Positions 40,928 through 47,533 of a DNA stretch of 47,533 bases are shown here, in pieces. The translations under genes were made by a program, and so were the position numbers. The notes below the pieces were generated by a model, which saw nothing but the letters and a program-made list of their open reading frames with translations, searched no databases and was not told where the DNA came from. The first letter of the stretch is position 1. Every line of letters starts with the position of its first letter. Source of the stretch: Acidocella sp. KAb 2-4 (GTDB lineage: Bacteria; Pseudomonadota; Alphaproteobacteria; Acetobacterales; Acetobacteraceae); the NCBI RefSeq assembly GCF_020567705.1, contig NZ_JAJDJU010000021.1, forward strand, positions 1 through 47,533. Direction: 5' to 3'.

Positions 40928-42481
40928 TTAGCCGAAGGCTGGCGCGCGCGGTTTTTGCGCGAAATCCAGCCCATCCAGCATCGCGTAAGCCTTGGCGTCG
41001 CGCGGCCCCAGCGGCTGGAAGCCGAAGCGGGCATTGATGAACGCCAGCACTGATGTGGTGTCGCCGAATTTGTGATCGACATAGCCGCGCCGCGCATAGG
41101 GGCTGATCAGGAATGCCGGGATGCGCGTGCCGCAGCCATATTCATCTGGCTGCGGCGGCGCCACATGGTCCCAGAAGCCGCCGCCCTCGTCATAGGTGAT
41201 GATCACAGCCGTGCGGCTCCAGGCGGGGCTGGCGGCAAGCTGGCGCAAGATGTTCATCACCCAGCTTTCGCCCCATTGCGGCGCGGAATCGGCGGGGTGT
41301 TCGTCGTTGATCCCGGTCGCCTTGATGAAGCTGACTTGCGGCAGCTTGCCGTTCTGCGCATCGGCCGCGAAATCCTCGGCATCGCGCATATGCCCTGCGC
41401 GAACATTGCTGGCCCAGCTTGGGTAATATTGAAACGGATTATGATGTGGCACGTAGAGATTGGCGCTATCGACCACCGCCGAGCCGTCACCCGGCCCGAA
41501 GGCGGTCTTCAGCGCCCAGGGCTTCACGCTGTTCCAATTCTCGTTGTACCAGGCCCAGGAAATGCCAGCCTCATTCAGTCTGTCGCCGATCGAGGGATAG
41601 GTCTGCTCTTCCGGCGGCGGGGCGATCTTCAGGCTGGCATAGGCCGTTTCGGTCGGCCCCTGCAATGGCGGCAGGTCGTTTATCAATATGCCTTTGCCGT
41701 CATAAGGCGGATCGCTCAGCGCCAGGGTCTGCGCGATTTTTAGCTTGTCGGGCGCGGCCTGCCATTGCGCGCTGCGCCCGGCCGCGAGATACAGCGCATT
41801 GCCGGTGGAGCCGCCGGACATCGCCTGAAAGAAATTGTCGAACAGCACGTACTCATCAGCCAGCGCGTGATAATGCGGAATATCGGCGCGTTCGTAATAT
41901 CCCAGCACGGCGCCGGAAGGTTTGGAAAGCTCGAACGCGATCCGCGCCGTATCCGCCGTCAGCAGTTCCGGGGTGGCGGGCGGGGCTTTGGGGTTGTGCA
42001 TGGCCAGCGCCACGAACTGATCCATCCGGCCCTTGTCCACCTGCGCGAACATGCGGTGGAAATTATGCGAGGGGTCCCAGGGCACATTGGCACTGGCGGG
42101 GATATAAGGGTTCAGGGGAAAGGGCTTGTTTTCCAGCGCCGCATTCTGAAAGCCTGGAATGTCGGCGGGCAGGGGCAGGTAATTATAGGCGATGCCTTCC
42201 GGGTTTTTCTGCATGTTGGTGAATTTCGGGTCCACCACCCCCGCCGCGTTGAGCAGATTATTCACCGTCCTGCCGCCACGCGGGTTCCGATAGGTCGCGA
42301 AATAATGATCGAAGCTGCGGTTTTCCTGAAAGATGACGACGATATGGTCGATCTTCTGCCGCAGCCCTTGCACGTCCGGAGTGGCTTCGGCCGCCCAGGC
42401 CGGGGCGCCAAGGCTGAACGCGGCGGCGAGCCCGCCCGTGCTGCGCAGGAAATTCCGGCGGTTTTGTCCGGTCATCGTCAT
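40928..42481 (-). CDS. Tat-exported phosphoesterase (acid phosphatase AcpA / phospholipase C family)
   Basis: The 517-residue protein has a Tat signal (RRNFLRSTGGLAAAFSLGAP, cleaved near 31 after AWA). The mature enzyme shows DHIVVIFQENRSFDHYFATY, MSGGSTGNALYLAAG, VIITYDEGGGFWDHVAPP and CGTRIPAFLISPYARRGYVD, the metal and nucleophile motifs of the pfam04185 phosphoesterases. It would hydrolyse phosphate mono- or diesters in the periplasm. It is last in the tonB-ABC operon, 27 bases after the 55-residue gene, so phosphorus release may be tied to that uptake system. Confidence 0.92.
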   Translation of the reverse strand: MTMTGQNRRNFLRSTGGLAAAFSLGAPAWAAEATPDVQGLRQKIDHIVVIFQENRSFDHYFATYRNPRGGRTVNNLLNAAGVVDPKFTNMQKNPEGIAYNYLPLPADIPGFQNAALENKPFPLNPYIPASANVPWDPSHNFHRMFAQVDKGRMDQFVALAMHNPKAPPATPELLTADTARIAFELSKPSGAVLGYYERADIPHYHALADEYVLFDNFFQAMSGGSTGNALYLAAGRSAQWQAAPDKLKIAQTLALSDPPYDGKGILINDLPPLQGPTETAYASLKIAPPPEEQTYPSIGDRLNEAGISWAWYNENWNSVKPWALKTAFGPGDGSAVVDSANLYVPHHNPFQYYPSWASNVRAGHMRDAEDFAADAQNGKLPQVSFIKATGINDEHPADSAPQWGESWVMNILRQLAASPAWSRTAVIITYDEGGGFWDHVAPPQPDEYGCGTRIPAFLISPYARRGYVDHKFGDTTSVLAFINARFGFQPLGPRDAKAYAMLDGLDFAQKPRAPAFG

Positions 42482-42508
42482 CGCGTTCAGTCTCCTTGGT
42501 TCGGCGCG

Positions 42509-42676
42509 TTAGTGGCGCGCCAGATAAGCGGCGCCGGCGAGCAGGCAGACAGGCAGCGCCAGCCCCGCCAGCATCTGGGCCGGGGAGTGCAACACCGCCA
42601 CCGCCGTGCCAATGGCCAGCCCGGCCGTGGCCAGGGTGCGCTTGTCGCCGAATAATGTTTTGATGAAGCCTTGCAT
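42509..42676 (-). CDS. Small 55-residue membrane protein
   Basis: The frame reads MQGFIKTLFGDKRTLATAG, then LAIGTAVAVLHSPAQMLAG and LALPVCLLAGAAYLARH before a TAA. Two hydrophobic stretches (about 15-29 and 37-52) suggest a hairpin membrane protein with a short basic N-terminus. Its ATG overlaps the stop of the upstream COG4280-like gene (TGATG), strong evidence that it is translated. I do not recognise the family. It may be a small accessory subunit of the neighbouring membrane protein. Confidence 0.75.
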   Translation of the reverse strand: MQGFIKTLFGDKRTLATAGLAIGTAVAVLHSPAQMLAGLALPVCLLAGAAYLARH

Positions 42677-43392
42677 CAGATCACCTTCACTTCACGGGTC
42701 TTGGGAGCATAAAGCCGGACGAGCGCCAGCCCGCCGAGCAGGAAGAACGAGAACAGCGCCAGCAGCGAGGCATCGCCCAGCGGCCAGCGATAGCCGAGCG
42801 ATTCCAGCACCCAGAAGCTGCCAAAGCTCAGCACCGCCGCGCCGACGGTGAATTTGATCGTGTTTTCCGGCACGCGCGCCAGCGGCTTGCGCAGCATCGC
42901 CCCGGCGGCGGCCACCACGGCGAGCGCGGCGAGCGCGGCAATGCTGGCCGCGAGCGTGTGATGCGTCTGCACGCCGAGCGCCACCACGATCAGCCAGACC
43001 TCCAACCCTTCGAGCAGCATGCCGTTGAAGGCGATCAGCCAGGCGGCGCGGGTCTCGTGGATCTCCGAGCGCGCGCGCAGGGCGGCGAACTCGGCGTCTT
43101 CGTCATGCAGCTTCTTCAGCCCGGCGCCGCGCGCCACCGCCTTGCCCAGCCAGCGCACGCCGAACAGTGTGAGGAAGATGCCGACGACGAGCTGCATGAC
43201 GGCAAGATCATGGATGCGGGTGAGGATGAAGCTGCCGAGCCCGGTGAGCGCCGCCAGGGCGAGAAGCGCCGTGCCCGCGGCCTCCAGCGCGCGGCGCCAG
43301 CCGATGGACAGCGCCACCGCCAGGATAATGGTATAGGCTTCCACCCATTCCACTGTGGCGGTGAGAAAGGTGGCGATGAGTATGGCCGTCAT
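42676..43392 (-). CDS. COG4280-like multi-pass membrane protein with two ExxE motifs
   Basis: The 238-residue protein has about seven helices. Two halves each carry a Glu-x-x-Glu in a helix: TATVEWVEAYTIIL (Glu15, Glu18) and GMLLEGLEVWLIVV (Glu128, Glu131), with a cytoplasmic charged linker (about 88-113). This resembles predicted membrane proteins of COG4280 and recalls the paired REXXE motifs of FTR1 iron permeases, though without the Arg. It starts 3 bases after the ABC ATPase gene. A metal transport or resistance role is inferred from motif and operon. Confidence 0.75.
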   Translation of the reverse strand: MTAILIATFLTATVEWVEAYTIILAVALSIGWRRALEAAGTALLALAALTGLGSFILTRIHDLAVMQLVVGIFLTLFGVRWLGKAVARGAGLKKLHDEDAEFAALRARSEIHETRAAWLIAFNGMLLEGLEVWLIVVALGVQTHHTLAASIAALAALAVVAAAGAMLRKPLARVPENTIKFTVGAAVLSFGSFWVLESLGYRWPLGDASLLALFSFFLLGGLALVRLYAPKTREVKVI

Positions 43393-43395
43393 GAA

Positions 43396-44433
43396 TCAAT
43401 TATCTCCACTATCGTCGAACAGAAAAATCCTTGCCGGATCGATGGCAAGGTGGTGCGCCCCGAGGGGCACGGGCGCGGCGGTGTAGCCGCTCAGGGGCTG
43501 TGTCAGCCCTGCAATGCGCCAGCGCACGCAATAGCGCCCCGCCTCGAAGCGCAAATCCATCGCCTCGGCCGGAATGCCTTGCGCCGCCGGGCGGATCGCA
43601 TCATCGCGCCAGAACAGCCGGGCTCGCGGCCCGCGCAGCCTAGCGCCGGGGTGGGGCAGGGGCTGGCCGCCCAGCAGCACCGCGCCATCGGCCACCGGCA
43701 CGCTGACGCCGCCATGCGCCCCGGTGAAGCGCGCAATATAGGGCGAGGCGGGCGCTTCCCACAATGCCTGCGGCGTGCCGGCCTGGCGGATCACGCCTTG
43801 CTCCAGCACCGCCACTTGGTCGGCGAGTTTCCAGCAATCCTCGGGGTCGTGGCTCACCAGCACGGCGCCCACCCCGGCGGCGCGCAGGCTCTCGCGCAGT
43901 TCCTCGCGCAGGCGCTCGCGGGTCTCCAAGTCCAGAGCGGAGAGCGGCTCATCCAGCAGCAGTAGGCTGGGCTTGGCGGCCAAGGCGCGGGCGATGCCAA
44001 CGCGCTGCTGCTGCCCGCCGGAAAGCTCCGCCGGGCGCCGCTGCGCCATCGCCGCCACGCCCATGCGCTCGAGCAGCGCCAGCGCCACTTCTGCCCGCTT
44101 GGGCGTGGCGGCGGGCAGGGCCAGGGCGACGTTCTCCCGGCAGCTCAGATGCGGCCATAGCGCGAAATCCTGGAACACCATGCCAAGGCCCCGGCGCTCG
44201 GCGGGGATGAACACGCGCGCGGCATCGTCCACCACCCGGCCGTTGATCTCGACGGTGCCGGTATTGGCGCGGTCCAGCCCGGCGATCATGCGCAGCATCG
44301 TGGTTTTGCCGGAGCCGGACTCCCCGGCCAGCACCAGGAACGCGCCGGCGGGCAAGGCGAGGTCGATGCCGTGCAGCACGGGGCGCCCGCCCAGGCGGCG
44401 GCTGGCGCCGGTCAAACGCAGGCTATGGCTCAT
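43396..44433 (-). CDS. ABC transporter ATP-binding protein (ferric/polyamine type)
   Basis: The 345-residue ATPase has Walker A GESGSGKTT (37-45), Q-loop Gln88, signature LSGGQQQR (137-144), Walker B LLLLDEP (157-163) and H-loop His195, followed by a C-terminal TOBE-like regulatory domain. This is the FbpC/PotA/CysA class. It powers the permease encoded upstream; the start overlaps the permease stop (ATGA). Substrate is best guessed as ferric iron or a phosphonate such as 2-aminoethylphosphonate. Confidence 0.92.
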   Translation of the reverse strand: MSHSLRLTGASRRLGGRPVLHGIDLALPAGAFLVLAGESGSGKTTMLRMIAGLDRANTGTVEINGRVVDDAARVFIPAERRGLGMVFQDFALWPHLSCRENVALALPAATPKRAEVALALLERMGVAAMAQRRPAELSGGQQQRVGIARALAAKPSLLLLDEPLSALDLETRERLREELRESLRAAGVGAVLVSHDPEDCWKLADQVAVLEQGVIRQAGTPQALWEAPASPYIARFTGAHGGVSVPVADGAVLLGGQPLPHPGARLRGPRARLFWRDDAIRPAAQGIPAEAMDLRFEAGRYCVRWRIAGLTQPLSGYTAAPVPLGAHHLAIDPARIFLFDDSGDN

Positions 44434-45983
44434 GCCACCCTCCGTTCGGCCGTGCGCGGCGCGCTGGCCAGGCGCAGCGCCATGGTCAGCGCCACGGTCA
44501 GACCGGCCATCGCCGCCATGCCCAGCAGCGCGAGCCGCGCCGCCGCGCCATATTGGGCCATCATGTCAGCCGAGACGATGGCGACGCCGAGCGGCATCTC
44601 GCCTGGCACATAGAGTAGTTCCGACACGGGCAGCTCGAACATCACCGCCGCCACCACCAGCAGCCAGGCATACAGGCCGGGGCGGGCGAGCAGCGCGGCC
44701 TCGATGTCGATCAGCCGGGTCGGCAACGGCAGCGCGAAGATCCGTGCCGCCTCGTCGAGCTTGCCGTCGAACTGGGCGAGGGCGGTGCCGAGCAGCCGCA
44801 CCGAGGCCGGCAGCGCCCCGGCGGCGTAGGCGATGATGAGCAGCAGCGCGGTGCCGTAAAGCGGCAGCAGATCATTATTGAAGGCGATGACATAGCCCGC
44901 CCCCAGCACCAGCCCCGGCACGGCCATGTTGGCGGCCAGCAGCCCCTGCATCCCGGCGGTGAACCAGAGCGAGCGCCCTTGTTGCAGCTTCAGCACCACA
45001 ATCCCGGCGCCAAGCGCCAGCGTCGCCGCCACCGCGCCGTAGCCGAGCGAGCGTGTCACCGCATCCAGCCCCGCCATGCCGGCGCCCTGGCTACCCGCCG
45101 CGACCGCCGCCAGCGCCAGCAGCGGGGCGGCCAGCCCCAGCCCCCAGAGCAGGCTGGCGGCGAGCCCCAGCGCCCAGCGCGCCGCCCCGGCGGGGGCGTG
45201 GCGCATGGGCGGACGGGCCTTGCCATGCACCAGCGCCGCTTGGTGGCGCCGTTGCACGGCCATTTGCCCCGCCGCCAGCAGCGCGGCGCTGCCGATCAGC
45301 CACCAGCACAGCATCGCCGCGCCGGTGAAATCGGTGGGCGTGGTGTTTAGGCGCCCATAGATGGCGTAGGTCAGGATGGGAATTTTCGCGGTTACGCCGA
45401 GCGTGGCGGGGATGCCGAATTCCTGCATCGTTTCGATGGCGGCGATGGTGAAGGCGGCGGCCATGGCCGGCAACGCGAGACGCAGATCGAGCAGGCGCCG
45501 CCGCCAGGGGGCGATGCCCAGCACCAGCGCGGCCTCATGCAGGCTGGCGCTGGCGCTGGCGAAGGTGCCGCGCGCCACGAATACCGCGAAGGGCAGGGCC
45601 TTGAGCGTGTAGAGGAACACGAGCCCTCCCGGCCCCAGGAACAGCGTGCCGAACCAGCCATTGCGCACCGCCGGGATGGTGAGAATGACCAGCCAGCCGG
45701 TGGTGAGCACATAGCCGGGAGTGAGGAAAAGCAGCCACAACCCGAGATCCAGCCCCCGCACGAGGCCGCCCGCGCGGGTTTCCAGCGCCTGCGCGAGCCC
45801 CGCGCCGAGCGGCGCCACGATCGCCCCCACCAGCAGCGCGAAACCGGCGGAGTTGATGAAGGCGGGCAGGGCATCCGCCGCGCCGTGGCTGCCGCCCGCG
45901 AGGGGCAGGGCCAGCAGCCGCGCCAGCGGATACGCGAACAGGAACGCCAGCAGCGCCAGCGCGAGAAGGCGCAGACTCCTCAT
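44430..45983 (-). CDS. ABC transporter permease, fused two-domain (FbpB-like)
   Basis: The 517-residue membrane protein has about twelve helices and two permease repeats, each with an EAA-like loop: HEAALVLGIAPWRRRLLDLRLALP near residue 170 and DEAARIFALPLPTRLIDIEAAL near 430. This is the FbpB/SfuB layout used for Fe3+ and some phosphonates. I start at ATG 45983, which overlaps the binding-protein stop (ATGA). Composition is extremely Ala/Leu rich and GC rich like its neighbours. Confidence 0.92.
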   Translation of the reverse strand: MRSLRLLALALLAFLFAYPLARLLALPLAGGSHGAADALPAFINSAGFALLVGAIVAPLGAGLAQALETRAGGLVRGLDLGLWLLFLTPGYVLTTGWLVILTIPAVRNGWFGTLFLGPGGLVFLYTLKALPFAVFVARGTFASASASLHEAALVLGIAPWRRRLLDLRLALPAMAAAFTIAAIETMQEFGIPATLGVTAKIPILTYAIYGRLNTTPTDFTGAAMLCWWLIGSAALLAAGQMAVQRRHQAALVHGKARPPMRHAPAGAARWALGLAASLLWGLGLAAPLLALAAVAAGSQGAGMAGLDAVTRSLGYGAVAATLALGAGIVVLKLQQGRSLWFTAGMQGLLAANMAVPGLVLGAGYVIAFNNDLLPLYGTALLLIIAYAAGALPASVRLLGTALAQFDGKLDEAARIFALPLPTRLIDIEAALLARPGLYAWLLVVAAVMFELPVSELLYVPGEMPLGVAIVSADMMAQYGAAARLALLGMAAMAGLTVALTMALRLASAPRTAERRVA

Positions 45984-46996
45984 GTGCCGGTGATCACCTT
46001 GGCGAACCAGGCGTTGATCGTGCTCTCCAGCCCGCCCCACAGCGCCGGGTCGAGTGTCACCGTCTTGGTTTGCGAGAGATCCGGCAGGCCGGGCAGCGGC
46101 GCCGGGGCATTGGTGGTGATGGGCCAGTATTCGCCGTCGGCCTCGCCCTGGGTCTGGCGCAGGGTCTGGATATCAGGGCGCATCACGAAGGCCATGAACT
46201 TGGCCGCCTCGGCCGCGCGCTTGGCAGGCAGCCCGGTGGCTTCCACCATCACATTCGGCAGCACATAGGCCGGGCTGGGCACGGTGATGCGCAGCCCCGG
46301 ATGCTGCGCGGCGAAGAATACCGCCGCCGAGGATTGCACGATGGCGAGGCTGACCGCCTGCGCCTGCAGGGCGGAGAGGGTGGCGTCGTTCTTGTCGAAC
46401 ATATGCAGCCCATTGGCTTTCAGCGCCTGCACGAAACCCTGACCCTGCGGCCAGCCGCCCGCGTTGTCGAGCATCCCCGCCAGCATCGGGTAGGTGGGAC
46501 CCGAGATTGAGGGGTCGTTCATTCCCACCTGCCCCTTGTAGGCGGGTTGGGTCAGATCATCCCAGTTTGCGGGCGGGGTGGGCAAGCGGGTGGGGTCGGA
46601 GATGAACACGCCCGCCAGGGTGAAGCCGGTGGGGATATAGGCGCCATCGGGGCTAAGCATGGACTGCCCCGTGGGGGTCAGGCCAGCCGGGGCAGGCAGG
46701 TTGCGGGCCAGCAGATGTTGCTGGTCGAGTGCGGCGGCGGCGGTGGCGCCGTCGAACCAGGCGAGGTCCCAATCCGGATGCCCGCCCTGCGCCACGATAC
46801 GTGCCAGCAGGCTGCCCGTGGCCAGCCGCACGACGCTGACCTTGATGCCCGTCTCCTTGGTGAAGGCGGCGGCCACCGCCGGGCCGTAATCCAGACCGGT
46901 ATAGAGCACGAGGCCGCGGTCCGGCGTCGGCCACAGCACGATGGCGGCGATCACGGCGATGACGGCGGCAAGGCCGCCGGCGATAAGCTTGCGCAT
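45980..46996 (-). CDS. ABC transporter periplasmic substrate-binding protein (FbpA-like)
   Basis: The 338-residue family 1 binding protein has an N-terminal signal/anchor (KLIAGGLAAVIAVIAAIVLW). The mature start LVLYTGLDYGPAVAAAFTKE is the FbpA/AfuA/PhnS pattern (VLYTSxx). Later blocks are ATGSLLARIVAQGGHPDWDL, LGWDDL-like NWDDLTQPAYKGQVGMNDPS and AAQHPGLRITVPSPAYVLPN. Fe3+ proteins use Tyr pairs that I cannot place with confidence, so 2-aminoethylphosphonate or thiamine remain possible. First gene of the importer, 40 bases after tonB. Confidence 0.9.
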   Translation of the reverse strand: MRKLIAGGLAAVIAVIAAIVLWPTPDRGLVLYTGLDYGPAVAAAFTKETGIKVSVVRLATGSLLARIVAQGGHPDWDLAWFDGATAAAALDQQHLLARNLPAPAGLTPTGQSMLSPDGAYIPTGFTLAGVFISDPTRLPTPPANWDDLTQPAYKGQVGMNDPSISGPTYPMLAGMLDNAGGWPQGQGFVQALKANGLHMFDKNDATLSALQAQAVSLAIVQSSAAVFFAAQHPGLRITVPSPAYVLPNVMVEATGLPAKRAAEAAKFMAFVMRPDIQTLRQTQGEADGEYWPITTNAPAPLPGLPDLSQTKTVTLDPALWGGLESTINAWFAKVITGT

Positions 46997-47036
46997 GTCA
47001 GTTCACCTTTTCGGGGCGGCCGGGGTTCCCCGGCGC

Positions 47037-47503
47037 TCAATCCTGGTCGATGCTGGCCGCGGCCATCTGGAAGATGACAACGACGGTGACGGTATAGCTG
47101 CGCCCGGCGAAGCCCGGCGGCGGCGGCGGGTAATGGGCGATGCGGGCGGCCTGCATCGCGGCCTCGTCGAGCAGCGGGTAGCCGCTGGAGCGGGCAAGCG
47201 AGATGCCGGTGACGGTGCCGTTGGTATAGATGAAATTCACCTCGGGCTGCCCGGCCTCATGCGCCATTTGCGCGGCCTGCGGATACACCTGGTTGGCGAC
47301 GACCTGCACCGCGTTGCGCATGGCGAGACGGAACTGGTCGACCTCGCCCAGCGAGGGGGCGGGCGGCAGCGGCGGCGCGGGCGGGGTTTGCGGTACTGGC
47401 GGCGTGGCCTTGGGCGGCGGCGGAGCCGGGCGCGGCGGCGGCACGCTATGGTGGATCACATGGTGCGGGGCTGGGCGCGGCGGGGGCGGCACCGGCTTTG
47501 GCG
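47037..47503 (-). CDS. tonB: TonB-family energy-transducing protein (N-terminus missing at contig end)
   Basis: A reading frame of about 155 residues runs into the adapter at 47504. It has a proline-rich periplasmic spacer (PPPPRPAPHHVIHHSVPPPR and similar), then a TonB C-terminal domain: VNFIYTNGTVTGISLARSSG, YPLLDEAAMQAA and YTVTVVVIF. The membrane anchor is lost. A GTG at 47492 is only an internal codon. TonB passes proton-motive energy to outer-membrane receptors, fitting the ABC importer that follows. Confidence 0.85.
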
Positions 47504-47533
47504 CTGTCTCTTATACACATCTGACGCTGCCGA
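47504..47533 (+). other. Sequencing adapter (Nextera transposase end), not genomic
   Basis: Bases 47504-47522 are CTGTCTCTTATACACATCT, the Tn5 mosaic-end part of Illumina Nextera adapters. GACGCTGCCGA follows and continues the known adapter. These 30 bases are an untrimmed library artefact at the contig end and replace the true 5' part of tonB. Confidence 0.97.

Noticed and set aside
47504-47522. The mosaic-end sequence as evidence of a Tn5 transposon in the genome
   Set aside because: It is followed by known Nextera adapter bases and lies exactly at the contig end, so it is a library artefact.
1-47533. CRISPR arrays, tRNA or rRNA genes, integrases and insertion sequences
   Set aside because: No regularly spaced repeats, no tRNA-like segments and no transposase or integrase reading frames were seen on either strand.

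Overview
The window is 47.5 kb of GC-rich DNA, densely coding on both strands, with no rRNA, tRNA, CRISPR array or intact insertion sequence that I can see. Gene content fits a Gram-negative alphaproteobacterium: OprB porin, TonB, Tat-exported phosphoesterase, anthranilate dioxygenase, an alphaproteobacterial-looking ureG remnant and many acyl-CoA genes. An acidophilic Acetobacteraceae-type host is possible but is only a guess. The right end carries 30 bases of Nextera sequencing adapter (47504-47533), so this is the raw end of an assembled contig. The left end cuts a gene.

Region 1 (1-30.6 kb) is a large catabolic island. A nine-gene minus-strand operon (8568 down to the left end) encodes two acyl-CoA dehydrogenases, an HMG-CoA-synthase-like/OB-fold fusion, an SCP-x type thiolase, a MaoC hydratase, a CitE-type lyase, both E1 subunits of a 2-oxoacid dehydrogenase and an SDR. 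Around it lie many short, often divergent transcription units: three further enoyl-CoA hydratases/isomerases, a MarR regulator, an EthD-like protein, a phosphotransferase, an Old Yellow Enzyme, a [2Fe-2S] ferredoxin, a Rieske oxygenase, five more SDRs, an MDR reductase, three SnoaL-like proteins, YCII, DUF1330 and VOC proteins, a second MaoC hydratase, a tyrosine phosphatase and an FAD dehydrogenase. An orphan norE/norF-like pair sits at the end of the Rieske operon. The set suggests oxidation of a cyclic, terpenoid- or steroid-like carboxylic acid through CoA thioesters; the substrate cannot be read from sequence. Many of these units share a 16-bp near-palindromic upstream element, about TCGTATTCTAGCATAC, which suggests one regulon, perhaps under the MarR protein.

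Region 2 (30.6-36.3 kb) is an iron-uptake operon (cupredoxin, FTR1 permease, P19-type protein, OprB porin) behind a strong Fur-like palindrome, followed by pabB and pabC. Region 3 (36.3-37.9 kb) is a scar with a ureG tail, a LysR gene and the head of an NCS1 permease. Region 4 (37.9-40.9 kb) holds antAB, without antC, divergent from an AraC/XylS regulator with direct-repeat operators between them. Region 5 (40.9-47.5 kb) is one minus-strand operon: tonB (cut), a ferric-type ABC importer, a COG4280-like membrane protein with two ExxE motifs, a 55-residue membrane protein and a Tat-exported phosphoesterase.
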